A DNA stretch of 64,000 bases, taken from contig NC_064041.1 of assembly GCF_932526225.1 (NCBI RefSeq), forward strand, positions 12,761,951-12,825,950, read 5' to 3'. Position 1 is the stretch's first letter. The number at the start of each line of letters is the position of its first letter. The stretch comes from Nematostella vectensis (Eukaryota > Cnidaria > Anthozoa > Actiniaria > Edwardsiidae). The notes below the pieces were generated by a model, which was given only the letters and a program-made list of their open reading frames with translations, did not search any database and had not been told where the DNA came from. The position numbers and the translations under genes are program-made. This document shows, in pieces, positions 33,801-46,200 of this stretch.

Positions 33801-35243
33801 CCTAGGGTATGCTTCACTAGTTAGTTGTATAACACAAAGTACTGCCCTGTTAATAGCACATCAAGGCCAATAGATGACTCGAGCCATTCCTCAAAGTTCG
33901 TCAATAAAAAAAAACGTTTATTTATATTATACACAGCTTGTTCTTCTATATAATACACCTATTCCAAATACAGGGTTGCACTTGGAGGATCCCTGTGTTG
34001 TAGCCAAAAGTGCTTTATAAGTGTTAAATAGATAAGCAAATAATTGTTAATAAAAACATCTCCTTGTCTATGGTCCTGTAAACATTCACATGGCTTTCAG
34101 AGATCAGGATTTACCATTTACCGTCCATATACATAACCCATGAAGCACTATTGGCTATGACCCACGGGTTTTGTATTGCAACCTCATTTGAAATGCGTGT
34201 ACATACATTTGAAGACTCATGATTGAGTTTCTGCCTGTTCTCAATAGGATCTTGTGGAGTATAGCAAGACACGAGACATTCAACTTCTCACACATGCTGA
34301 CCCAAGAGGTGAAATACAGATAAGTTCAAAAACAGATTGCCAAGCTATCCAAAATATTGCTAAGATTGCCCTGAGTGCCTTTCGAAGAGAAAGTCAAGGA
34401 AACTGCGTAACCGTTTTTTAGGCTTGGTGTAACCGTTATTATGTTATTTACCTTTGGTGTACCATAATTATGATATTTACGCTTGGTGAAACCATTATTA
34501 TGTTATTAACGCTTGGTGTAACTGTTATTATGCTATTTACGCTTGGTGTAACCGTTATTATGTTATTTACTTTTGGTGTAACCATAATTATGATATTTAC
34601 GCTTGGTGAAACCATTATTATGTTATTTACGCTTGGTGTAACCGTTATTATGGTAATTTAAGCTTGGTGCAACAGTCTTTATGTTATTCACGCTTGAAGT
34701 AACCGGTTTGTTTATAGAGATGCTGAGCGAAGAGCGCCTGCAACAGGTTCTGGGTGTGGTCTCTGAGGAGATGAACGTTGCTGGATGGAGGCCATCTTGG
34801 GTTATGCGTTACTCTGTGCTCGTCAAGTGCCGTGGGGTCATCAAGAGCAAAGCGTGAGGATATACAAACAATTTAGGGTCTAGCGGGTTGGGAGGGGGGG
34901 GGGGGGGGTCATGAAATGCAAAGCACGAGGGAATAAAATCTTCCCAAAGTCATCATGCAGATACAAGTCCTTTCTGTTCACATTATCAGATCGGGTCATA
35001 GACGGGCTGTACTTTATACATACCGGTACCACCCTTCACTTTCCGGAGAAACGACCACTATTTCTCTAGCACAATATACAAATTTGTCATGTTCTTCGGT
35101 GGATTGTATTTGATTTGTGAATCCCCTTTTTCTTAACTAAATACAAAAATGTGCATGTTCACAGAAAATGTGATCTCGTCTCGATGCTCATTTATATTTA
35201 TATTTATTTTTTCAGGTATATCATGAGTTGCGAGCGCTCGTAG
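27839..35243 (+). CDS. gclm: Glutamate-cysteine ligase modifier (regulatory) subunit
   Basis: Ten exons: 27839-28018, 29425-29490, 31067-31148, 31995-32051, 32498-32601, 33077-33172, 33571-33624, 34248-34308, 34718-34853, 35216-35243; 287 aa, close to the 274 aa of human GCLM. The protein binds and activates the catalytic subunit GCLC, the first and limiting step of cytosolic glutathione synthesis. Recognisable family segments: GGNISNWSRTKRK near the N terminus; KIKLDERMHLKISAKIFAIS; LGVCDLDKPTLEKLYDWA; QVNLASCCVMPKDLVEYSK; DIQLLTHADPREMLSEE; and C-terminal SWVMRYSVLVKCRGVIKSKA then YIMSC. It has the aldo-keto-reductase-like fold of the family. Intron 7 uses a GC donor (CCGAAG|GCAAGT). Acceptors of exons 5 and 9 sit at the ends of tandem arrays. 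The start was chosen at ATGGCGACG because the downstream frame and phase-0 donor agree; an upstream in-frame ATG at 27668 would give a longer, less typical N terminus. Confidence 0.96.
32345..32497. repeat. Three tandem copies ending in the GCLM exon 5 acceptor
   Basis: A unit of about 52 bp with TGTATGTACTGTATGTTCAG, AGTGTAATCCATTGC and TATTGTACGTCC occurs three times. In the last copy the end reads TGTTGTACAG|CCATG, the functional 3' splice site. In the first two the same position reads TGTACGTCC and so has no AG. Confidence 0.9.
32660..32745. repeat. Dispersed element with CGACTGGAAGGTCC motif
   Basis: A G-rich run, then TTCGGAAGAGCCCCCCACTC and two copies of CGACTGGAAGGTCC. The reverse complement of this arrangement occurs at 50276-50410 in RPAP2. 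Confidence 0.6.
33264..33320. repeat. (GAAT)n microsatellite
   Basis: GAATGAATGAATGAATGGAT and continuation, in a GCLM intron. Confidence 0.9.
33950..34195. mobile_element. MITE of the ACCTATTTnAAATAAGGTTGCA family
   Basis: The left end reads ACACCTATTCCAAATACAGG with GTTGCA; the right end is TTGCAACCTCATTTGAAAT, an imperfect complement. Related ends occur at about 10336, 31770, 55664 and 56532. The element lies just upstream of the GCLM exon 8 acceptor. Confidence 0.6.
34428..34717. repeat. 30-bp tandem array running into the GCLM exon 9 acceptor
   Basis: About eight copies of TGTAACCGTTATTATGTTAT followed by TTACGCTTGG. The last degenerate unit, GCTTGAAGTAACCGGTTTG, passes directly into TTTATAG|AGATGCTG, the 3' splice site, so the polypyrimidine region is itself a repeat remnant. 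Confidence 0.85.
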
Positions 35244-37298
35244 ACAACGCCTTTTTTAATATCAATAATTCACTACAATGCGAAGATTTTAGGATACGCC
35301 GAGTCACAGTCCTCGCCATCGTCACTACCGTATAAATCGTCGAATGGCACCATCGTCATTGTGTCGTGCTGGTATCGGTATCTTGTCGTGTTGGCATCGG
35401 TATCGTGTCGTGTGAAAAACGTCATCGTGTCGTGTTGTCATCGGTATCGTGTCGTGCGACTACCGGTATTATTCTCTCTTTCCGCGCATTTTACGACTCG
35501 TTGTGGAGAAGACAAAATTTGACAGAGATTTCTAGTTCTTTTGCATAAATCGTATTGTTCAAAATCGCAAGCCCTGAGCCTTCAAACTTGAAATTCATTG
35601 TCGATTAATATCTTGAAATAATTAGAGTGTCGTTTTGGGTGTAGCTAAACATGTAACAAGTGACTTTTTTTAGTCTAAGTGAAATGTAAACATTCCTGTA
35701 CAACATGAGAAGGAAGTTTTAAAAATTAGCAAAACTCTCGAAAACTATCTGAAATTTGATTGACGTGTCACTCGCAAAAGTAGCACAACTAAACAATCAA
35801 CCAGATTAACCGATAAATTGGCCTCAAATATCACAAGTGCGATTCAATTACTAATTAGGTTCTTCCAAATTTCTCGCCCGCAGTTTACCCCATACATGAC
35901 GTCCCGTTATAGCTAATGTATAGTGTCTTGATGGTTTTTTTCACTTATATTGTATGATGAAGGATTGTAAATATGGCAGAGGAAATAATCTGTCATTCTC
36001 GGGGACCCAGGGCGACCCTGAGACCGGAAGCGGGAGTACGCGCGAAAATGAATGAAAGAATGGGGAACGCTTCCGGTCTCCTCGTCGCCCTGGGTCCAAG
36101 AGGATGAGAGTCGATGTACATAAGAAATTTAAAGGGGTTACAGCAGAACTTACATAAGCTGAACTAACTTGGACCTACGAGTTTTTCCGTTACACACTTA
36201 TTCCCTATATGCCAGCTTTTTCTAATGAATCATCAGAAGACTTAGATATCTATTGATGAACCATATTATGCCGGTTCCGTTAAGGGGAATTCTTCTGTAT
36301 AATTATATATTCTTTTTTGTCATCCCTCTGATTTGTATTCGTTGACTTTTCCAGGATCGATTGAACGAAGAATAAATTGTTATTGTAATTATAAATTGTT
36401 TCCCGACTCATGTTGCGTATTTAGTCCGGATTTTTTTTATTCCCGTCCACCTTTGTACAGTGGAAGCGCTTTTGGGGATAGTCAGAGGAGGTAGAGCCCT
36501 TGGCGAGGGGCGGGGAGGGGGGGGGGGGGGCAGGGCTGCAGAAGGTAGGGGTTAAGCCGTTTGGCGACTTGGCAAGGACCCTTTGGGGAGGAGGGAGCTA
36601 ATTTGAGTTGGTAAAAGAGGGGAAGAAGGGCCTTTGAAAGTGTAAGAGATTTCTCCCGAATTATATTTCAGCAATAGAAATGTGGTAGCAGCTTTATGCC
36701 TGTGTGTTGTACTTGGGCCAACATTCCCCAAAATAAAAATAATACCCCGCTAAACACAAACATCCACGCTATAGCTAGAAGATGAATAAGTGTGTACCCA
36801 GCACACAGGCTTCGTGTAGCCCTCTCCCCCCTTCCCCCCCCCCCCTTTTGTCCGCCTGAAAGTAGGTCATTTCATATTGAGGGGTGGTAGAATACCACCC
36901 TCTTATGACACACCGCGTCAGCAAATCTTGGTTCCTGCTTGATTAAACAAAAGATTTGTTTGATTTCGGTTCTAGCGAATCGTCGTAATGCAAAGGTACT
37001 AGAAGAATCGGATTAGTAATAGGGGACAGCTCTCAAGACGGACGCTTTTTCTAAATCCCGTTTTTCCCAACGCAAATACACATTCACGTAAGCTCGAGTA
37101 AATGGCAATTTCGAAGAAAATTAAAAAAAAATTCAAAAGAGCGCGACTCATTTTATACTATCTTGAAGGTATTCATACTCGCTTGATGTACTGTATTCTT
37201 TAAAAAAGGTGTAAACTTTGTTTGATTAAGTCTTGTTTGTATCCAATGTCTCCCTGTGTTTAACTCAACCGAGAGGGACCGAGCTCTAGTAGTTCAAG
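35244..37298. other. Spacer between GCLM and RPAP2
   Basis: It contains the GCLM 3' UTR (candidate AATAAA at 36371-36376), short GTATCGTGTCGTG repeats at 35370-35470 and a foldback element at 36003-36097. The RPAP2 promoter should lie just before 37299. No extra gene is seen. Confidence 0.55.
36003..36097. mobile_element. Small foldback element (GGACCCAGGGCGAC arms)
   Basis: GGACCCAGGGCGAC with GAGACCGGAAGCG at the left is complementary to CGCTTCCGGTCTC with GTCGCCCTGGGTCC at the right; the loop is about 35 bp. Confidence 0.75.
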
Positions 37299-40200
37299 AT
37301 GGCGGACGAAGAAGGCGAAAAAAGAAAAGCTAAGCGCCACACAAAAAGTAAGCCATTTACTTTCTTTTGATGTTTAAAATATCGTCATTAATTGGTTATA
37401 GCAGCGTTTGTATACGTTATGATTTATCATGCGCAGAGAAAAACGCAAAAAGAAGTTCAACAGATGAACATACCGACGGCGAAGAAAGCAGGAGGTTGGT
37501 GGTGGTTTGGTTTGTTTGGTGTTTTTGCTGCGGGGTCTTAGTCTTTTGAGACATGAACAAGCATTTGTTACCAGGAATTCTCGATTACAATAGACGATTG
37601 ATCATATCAATCAATTGATTATATCAGCGTTGGTACTGATCGTTAGTGATACCGCTAAAATATCATAAATCGACAGGTTGTTGTGGCCGCAATATGTGCA
37701 TGCATTGATTGATTTCAAATAACAAATACTTATGGTTATTTTTGTCCATTATACAGGAATACTCTGGAAGCATCCATTAAGGCTCAGGTTGCGGCAGAGC
37801 AGCGTGCACACCAGATTGTTGAAAAACTTGTTCTAGAAGAATTTGCTACCCCAGAATATTTCCTGGAGATTGTATGTTGGTTCAGTGTTATATTTAGTTT
37901 TTGTCCTTCCTGCTCTAATAAATAAATAAAATTATTAAAATATTGAAAAGCAATAGAAAGAGGTCCTTAGAGATTAATTAAAATATAGCTTGTATAAAGA
38001 TTAAAGTATACCTAGTCCTTCCAAGCACAATTAATATATGAAGCATCAGCAACCAGATTTATGTATTCATCATTATAGAAACAAACAGGTTTTGATAAAA
38101 TTTCTGAACCATTTTACCCTAGACCAAGAATAGAAATACTGCTTCAGTGACCTTTAAAAAAAGTTAAAGAAAATATACAGCTTGTTTATTGAACAGTGCT
38201 GATAATAATTGTTCACAGGGAAACTACATCACCCATAGACATTATTCAGATGTTGTGACTGAAAGATTCATTATTAAGATTTGTGGATATCCACTCTGTC
38301 CAAAATCATTAATCAATGTAAGTATAACATTGTTTATTTCATGTCCTTATGTTTGATTTGATTTACAGCTCTGTGAAGTGATCTTTATGAAATCTTAGGC
38401 AAAATGACATGAAATGGTATATATGAGTTGTTATTGAAGCAATGAGTTCTATTATCTAGTGATGAATATTCTTTCAATTTGAAAAAAATATCCAAATATC
38501 AATCAACAAGATTCTTATGCATGATTTTTTTCTTTTCTCTAAGAGAAGGAAATAGTTGGAAAATGAGCATGCATACTTTCATTTCTATATAATAAAATGC
38601 ATTTATTTACCAGATTCCAAAACAGACATTCAAAATCTCCACAAGGACAAATAGGGTCTACGATATTACCGAAAGAAAGGTAGGTGATAGAGGGGTTAAA
38701 CATAAAACAGTAAACAAAATACAAACAACAAGAATTGTGGAAGCATAGGTCTGCCTGTCTGCCCCTCACTGATGTTGACTCCTGGCTCTGAATAGGGATC
38801 TTTCAGAGTCCATGACTTGATTCGAATTTGTGTCCCAAGTGAGTTGAAGTTATTTCTACTGTGTTTCCACTATAAACCTGACTCTACATGAATTGATGTA
38901 GAAAAACCACAGGGGATAAAATAAACTGTCTGGCTGTGACCACCTCAGTGACAGTGCTTACTAACAATACACACAAGGGGGCACTTGATTTGGGGCCTAG
39001 CTCTGTTGTGTCTCCCGCGCCAGTATACAGTAACTGGTGGAAGCTTACAGTTGTACAAAACTAAACATGCCTGTTATTTGAAATTATTTTTACATCACTA
39101 AGAAATAAATGACTGTAGTCAGTGTGGTTTAAAGATGCCTAACAGGATTCGTATTGTGGTTTAAAGATGCCTAACAGGATTCGTATTGTGGTTTAAAGAT
39201 GCCTAACAGGATTCGTATTGTGGTTTAAAGATGCCTAACAGGATTCGTATTGTGGTTTAAAGATGCCTAACAGGATTCGTATTGTGGTTTAAAGATGCCT
39301 AACAGGATTCGTATTGTGGTTTAAAGATGCCTAACAGGATTTGTATTGTGGTTTAAAGATGCCTAACAGGATTTGTATTGTGGTTTAAAGATGCCTAACA
39401 GGATTCGTATTGTGGTTTAAAGATGCCTAACAGGATTCGTATTGTGGTTTAAAGATGCCTAACAGGATTCGTATTGTGGTTTAAAGATGCCTAACAGGAT
39501 TCGTATTGTGGTTTAAAGATGCCTAACAGGATTCGTATTGTGGTTTAAAGATGCCTAACAGGATTCGTATTGTGGTTTAAAGATGCCTAACAGGATTCGT
39601 ATTGTGGTTTAAAGATGCCTAACAGGATTTGTATTGTGGTTTAAAGATGCCTAACAGGATTTGTATTGTGGTTTAAAGATGCCTAACAGGATTCGTATTG
39701 TGGTTTAAAGATGCCTAACAGGATTCGTATTGTGGTTTAAAGATGCCTAACAGGATTCGTATTGTGGTTTAAAGATGCCTAACAGGATTCGTATTGTGGT
39801 TTAAAGATGCCTAACAGGATTCGTATTGTGGTTTAAAGATGCCTAACAGGATTCGTATTGTGGTTTAAAGATGCCTAACAGGATTCGTATTGTGGTTTAA
39901 AGATGCCTAACAGGATTCGTATTGTGGTTTAAAGATGCCTAACACGATTCGTATTGTGGTTTAAAGATGCTTAACACGATTCGTATTGTGGTTTAAAGAT
40001 GCCTAACACGATTCGTATTGTGGTTTAAAGATGCCTAACAGGATTCGTATTGTGGTTTAAAGATGCCTAACAGGATTCGTATTGTGGTTTAAAGATGCCT
40101 AACAGGATTCGTATTGTGGTTTAAAGATGCCTAACAGGATTCGTATTGTGGTTTAAAGATGCCTAACAGGATTTGTATTGTGGTTTAAAGATGTCTAACA

Positions 40201-43200
40201 GGATTCGTATTGTGGTTTAAAGATGCCTAACAGGATTCGTATTGTGGTTTAAAGATGCCTAACAGGATTCGTATTGTGGTTTAAAGATGCCTAACAGGAT
40301 TTGTATTGTGGTTTAAAGATGCCTAACAGGATTCGTATTGTGGTTTAAAGATGCCTAACAGGATTCGTATTGTGGTTTAAAGATGCCTAACAGGATTCGT
40401 ATTGTGGTTTAAAGATGCCTAACAGGATTCGTATTGTGGTTTAAAGATGCCTAACAGGATTCGTATTGTGGTTTAAAGATGCCTAACAGGATTCGTATTG
40501 TGGTTTAAAGATGCCTAACAGGATTCGTATTGTGGTTTAAAGATGCCTAACAGGATTCGTATTGTGGTTTAAAGATGCCTAACAGGATTCGTATTGTGGT
40601 TTAAAGATGCCTAACACGATTCGTATTGTGGTTTAAAGATGCCTAACAGGATTCGTATTGTGGTTTAAAGATGCCTAACAGGATTCGTATTGTGGTTTAA
40701 AGATGCCTAACACGATTCGTATTGTGGTTTAAAGATGCCTAACACGATTCGTATTGTGGTTTAAAGATGCCTAACAGGATTCGTATTGTGGTTTAAAGAT
40801 GCCTAACACGATTCGTATTGTGGTTTAAAGATGCCTAACACGATTCGTATTGTGGTTTAAAGATGCCTAACAGGATTCGTATTGTGGTTTAAAGATGCCT
40901 AACAGGATTCGTATTGTGGTTTAAAGATGCCTAACAGGATTCGTATTGTGGTTTAAAGATGCCTAACAGGATTCGTATTGTGGTTTAAAGATGCCTAACA
41001 CGATTCGTATTGTGGTTTAAAGATGCCTAACAGGATTCGTATTGTGGTTTAAAGATGCCTAACACGATTCGTATTGTGGTTTAAAGATGCCTAACAGGAT
41101 TCGTATTGTGGTTTAAAGATGCCTAACAGGATTCGTATTGTGGTTTAAAGATGCCTAACAGGATTCGTATTGTGGTTTCTATTTGCAGTGTTTTTGCAGC
41201 AACACCTGCTACAAAGCCTCAAAATTTTATGAATCACAACTTGACGAGTCACCTATATGGACAAGGAGTCGTGCAGGGTATGATGTATATTATTGTGTGA
41301 AATGAAAGTTTTGTTAGAATCGAGGAACAAATAAAATAAACATTTGGATACTCCCACAGACTAGTTACAGTATTGTTTTATAAAAACAATGCCATCTTAA
41401 AAATACAGTAGCGATGCAATCTTAAAAAGTACCTGACTGTGCCAATCACAAAAAAATATAGTATTACATGATGACTTCATCATTCACGCTAAAGAAAAGA
41501 GGCATAGCTGTCCCAAACATTGTGTTCTCATGCTACTATGGCACTAATATATGTTTTTTATTATTTTTAGTTTGAAAGAGTTCACCCTGTTATGTGGAAA
41601 CAAAACTTCAATCAGGTTGGTGCAGTGATACTGATTGTGTGCTTTTAATTCACCTAATTGAATTTCGTACTGCTGGGACTAGTTAGGTACATATGTTGTA
41701 GATTGCCAATTCTTGATGATTTTGTCTGTGATTTTTTAGTCCTGGAAATGTCATACTTGGAAGTGGATCTCTTGCAGCTGAAACCATGAACAGGTAACAT
41801 TTAATTGTACTCCTAGCACTGTTTTAGAGTTTAACTGACTAAAGTTAACTGCCAAACATTAATAGACAATAATACACCCAAGCAGGGTCTTTGCAAGGTA
41901 AAGCTGCAATGAATCATTTGGTCCCTGAGCTGCTAAGGTCAATTGTACTTGGCACTCAATTGGCACATACTGTAATTATTCGGATAAGTTCCCTCCCTTA
42001 ATTAAGCGCCCCTCCCAAATAAACGCCACCCCTGGAACTCGAATTTTGCCCCCTCCTCAATAGTGCCCCCCTTTCCTCACACTAAAAAGATCTCAACGAA
42101 AGCACCACTTGAATGGTGTAAATCTTAATTTTATGTAGCTCGCATTGATATTCTCACATTACAACACAGGTCAACTTGATTATCATCTTCAACTTCTTGT
42201 TCTGCAAATTTTTTTTCTCGATCAATTCAAAAGCTTGTATTTGCTCCTCTCCAATAAGCGCCTCCCCCCCTAAAGACCCAAAAATTCAATAAGCCTTAGA
42301 CGGTTATTCGAATCCTATGGTATATTATTTTAAAAAAAGAGTGAATAAAGAATCTATAAAGCCAAAGTAGTATGAGAAGAAAATTGTAAAAGAAAAAAGA
42401 TAACTAATTGCATTTTATTTTTATTTTCTTATAACCAGCCCTAAAGGTGAAGTAACCACAAATATTGGGTATGGTAAAGAAGCGACTGATGGAGATTGCG
42501 TGACTGATGATCACATGATCGGCGTGAAGCATGATAATGATGACGCTACAGCGCAGGTGTCAAATGCATTTGATAAGTTATCTTTGTCATCTGAAGTTGG
42601 CCCCAGGACAATGAGTAAGATTGAAATAAAGGAAAAATCTGTTGGGCAAGATCAACAGTATATTGAAAAGATGTCAACTGAAGAAACTAGAAAGACTCGT
42701 TCTGTGAATTACAACGAAAATAGCGTGACATCTGTCGATCCATCATGTGTGACGTCAATGAATTCATTTGACAATAAATCGACTAGCGTCACGTCACACA
42801 GTGACCTCTTGACTACTTGCGTGACAATGCATGATGCGGGCATATCACGCGATGACCTCTCGTCTACTAGCGTGACATGGGGAGGAGCCATGCATACGGA
42901 AAGCACTACCTCTCAGGCATTCTTGGACTCGGTCAAGGAAATCTTCTTGCAGTGGTGGACCGAGAGGAGCATATCGTTCATGGCGACATCAAGCAGAACT
43001 TGCGAAGAGAAAGGTACGTGTGTTAGTGCCCCCTGCAGGATTCCTCATGGATACTTTGCTCAGGTTTCACTCAGCTATTTTCTGGGGAAGATTCGGGCTC
43101 CACTATCAATTATATGTGTATTTATTATTATTATTTTTTTTTTGGGGGGGGCATCCTATTTTGTATGTCTCATGTTTATCACCCACTTCATAAGAAAATT

Positions 43201-46200
43201 TGCCAGAATTGCTCATTTTAAAAGGTTAAAAATCAGGTTTCCGTTTAAATCAAGTATCGAAAATTGGAGGAATTATTGTTGGGATATAACGCTACTATAC
43301 TAACTTGTCAATTCGTCAAAATAAGCAAAAGAGAATTTCGTGTCACGTTCTCTTTAAGAAGAATGTTCATCATAATTTATAGATCTTGACTTATCTATTA
43401 AAACCACGACTGAAAAAAGTGTCCGTTATATAGAGGCTGAGATCGTTATCTTGGTCCGTTATATCGAGACTGGTGGTCCGTTAAACGATAGTGTCACTGT
43501 ATGTGAAGCAGAACCTACCCAGTGTTTCTAATGCTTTCATAACAGAGCAAATCAGGAGAACTCCGAATTTTACAGAACTCAAATGTGCAGCAAAATAAAG
43601 GAGCCATTAAGAAACTTTGACAAAAACGTTTCTATACACATGGCAACCAAGACTACAGACCCTTTTCGAGAGAAGTGTTCATTCTTTTGGATCCTTATAA
43701 TCCCGATTGAAATAGAGAACGCACTAGCTTCTATTATACATCTATTATTTGCCTTTTTACCGGAGTGAATTAACTCTTCTATCGCTGATTTTCTTCACTA
43801 TTATCAGAAGAAAAGGGTTCTACCTTTGAAGAGAAAGCCTTGCACTTCATTACTCATGCCGAGAACAGTGATAGCGAGGAAGATGAGGACACAACTCTGC
43901 CAAAAAAAGAGAACTCCACAACAAGCGAAGTAAATAATATTGTAGTGTATAACTGCGGATTTTGGCCGCGGTTTTATGAATATAACGTTACCGCGGTCAA
44001 CGCGGCCGACCGCGTTTTCCCTCAGAACCGCGGTTTGCGGAAAATCTTGGACGCGGTCGCCGCGGTTTTGCCGCGGAAAATGTTGCAGTAATTTCGAACA
44101 GCACTCTTTAAGCCCAGATCAATAAATGGACTCTTAGCAAAATAATATTATTTTGTCAGGGAGGGCTTGGGGTAAGCTTTACACTTGTTCCTTTTATTTG
44201 TAAGCAGGGCAGACCCCTTTTTGATTTTTTGAGAATCTCATGGGAGCGGATGGGAGACATTCGCTAGTCTTAGGTTGCGTTAGGGATTGGGTCGAGCGAA
44301 CGGCATTCTGGGGCGACTCTAGGTGACACTGTTTAACATGACGTCGAATGATGCCAATGTTGATGGAAAGCAATCTCCCACGGACGTGGATTGGGGCCGA
44401 GTCTGCTTATAATAAGTTAATTATGATGAAATGAAAAATGGTTGGAAAATTTCATTCAGCATACAACAAAGACAGGAATGGTCTCCCTTACTCCTGTTAC
44501 TCGTATGGGTACATAAGGTGAAAGACGCAACTCTTTCGTCATATGGCCGTCATCTTGTTTTATGATGCTCGTTTCCGAAGATGTTTATTCGGAAGTTTCC
44601 GACTGAGAGGTTGGGTATGACCGCTGGGAGGCCGCGGACTCGACAACAAGTTACGTCTGTGGGAAATTGCTTTTGATGTTGTGAATTTAACTAACAAAAA
44701 TATCCTGGGAAAAGAATTGCCAAAACCTACCATTTTTTAGTTTTTATTCAGTCTTTCATCTTAGAATTGCGTCCCCTAAAATAGTCCCAGCATGCTGTTC
44801 GCTCATCCTCGATCCAATCCCCCACGCAACGTAAGAATAGCAAATAGCCGGCCGCCTGCTGCCTACCCGAGGAACTGGAGCACCAGTACCAGATTAGAAA
44901 TAAACTACGGATTGTGTTTGTGTGGGCTCGGACATGTTCCAGCGATAATTACCGAGTAGAGAACTTTCTTTTACTTCAAATTGTTTGTATCTAGGTTCGC
45001 CCATGTGTGCTACCTCCAATTGATAGCAAGTCGCAGCAAGTGATAAGAAAGAGGATAGTACTGCAGACGCTGAATAGGGTGTACGTTGAGCCCCGTTTGA
45101 TATTATAAATTAAAGGCTATCTGTCAGCCTCTCCAGTTTTGTTGTTTACCTTGGCTTTTTAAATTGCAAAATAACCATCCAAACAAACAGCTTCGTCTTT
45201 AGTATGACGAATTCACTTGACACAATGACAAAGGGATTACAGTTATGCCGATGCTAAGGGATTCCTTGTACAGGCTGCTCGGATGACAAAAGGCGGCTGA
45301 CATAGCTCCTTGGTGACTAGAATTATAACAAAGAAATCAACAGTAAAAACAACAACTTAAATAACAATAACAATAACAATGTTATAGAGCATCATAAACA
45401 GTAGCAACAACACCTGAAATAACAATGATAAATAGTAGTGTGATCAAAAACAGTAACATTAACACCTGAAATAACAATAACAACAATGCGATAGAGCATC
45501 AAAAACAGTAACATTAACACCTGAAATAACAATAACAACAATGCGATAGAGCATCAAAAACAGTAACATTAACAAATAACAATAACAACAGTGTAATAGA
45601 GCATCAAAAACAGTAACATTAACACCTGAAATAACAATAACAACAATGCGAAAGAGCATCAAAAACAGTAACATTAATACCTGAAATAACAATAACAACA
45701 ATGCGATAGAGCATCATAAACAGTAACAACACCTGAAATAACAATAACAACAATGCGATAGAGCATCAAAAACAGTAACATTAACACCTGAAATAACAAT
45801 AACAACAATGCGATAGAGCATCAAAAACAGTAACATTAACAAATAACATTAACAATAATGCGATAGAGCATCAAAAACAGTAACATTAACACCTGAAATA
45901 ACAATAACAACAATGCGAAAGAGCATCAAAAACAGTAACATTAACAAATAACAATAACAACAATGCGATAGAGCATCAAAAACAGTAACATTAACAAATA
46001 ACAATAACAACAATGTGATAGAGCATCAAAAACAGTAACATTAACACCTGAAATAACAATAACAACAATGCGATAGAGCATCAAAAACAGTAACATTAAC
46101 ACCTGAAATAACAATAACAACAATGCGATAGAGCATCAAAAACAGTAACATTAACACCTGAAATAACAATAACAACAATGTGAAAGAGCATCAAAAACAG

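Noticed and set aside
42500..43303. 267-codon frame as a separate gene
   Set aside because: The part to 43013 is RPAP2 exon 9. The rest reads through the donor (AAAG|GTACGT) into intron, including a poly-T and G run.
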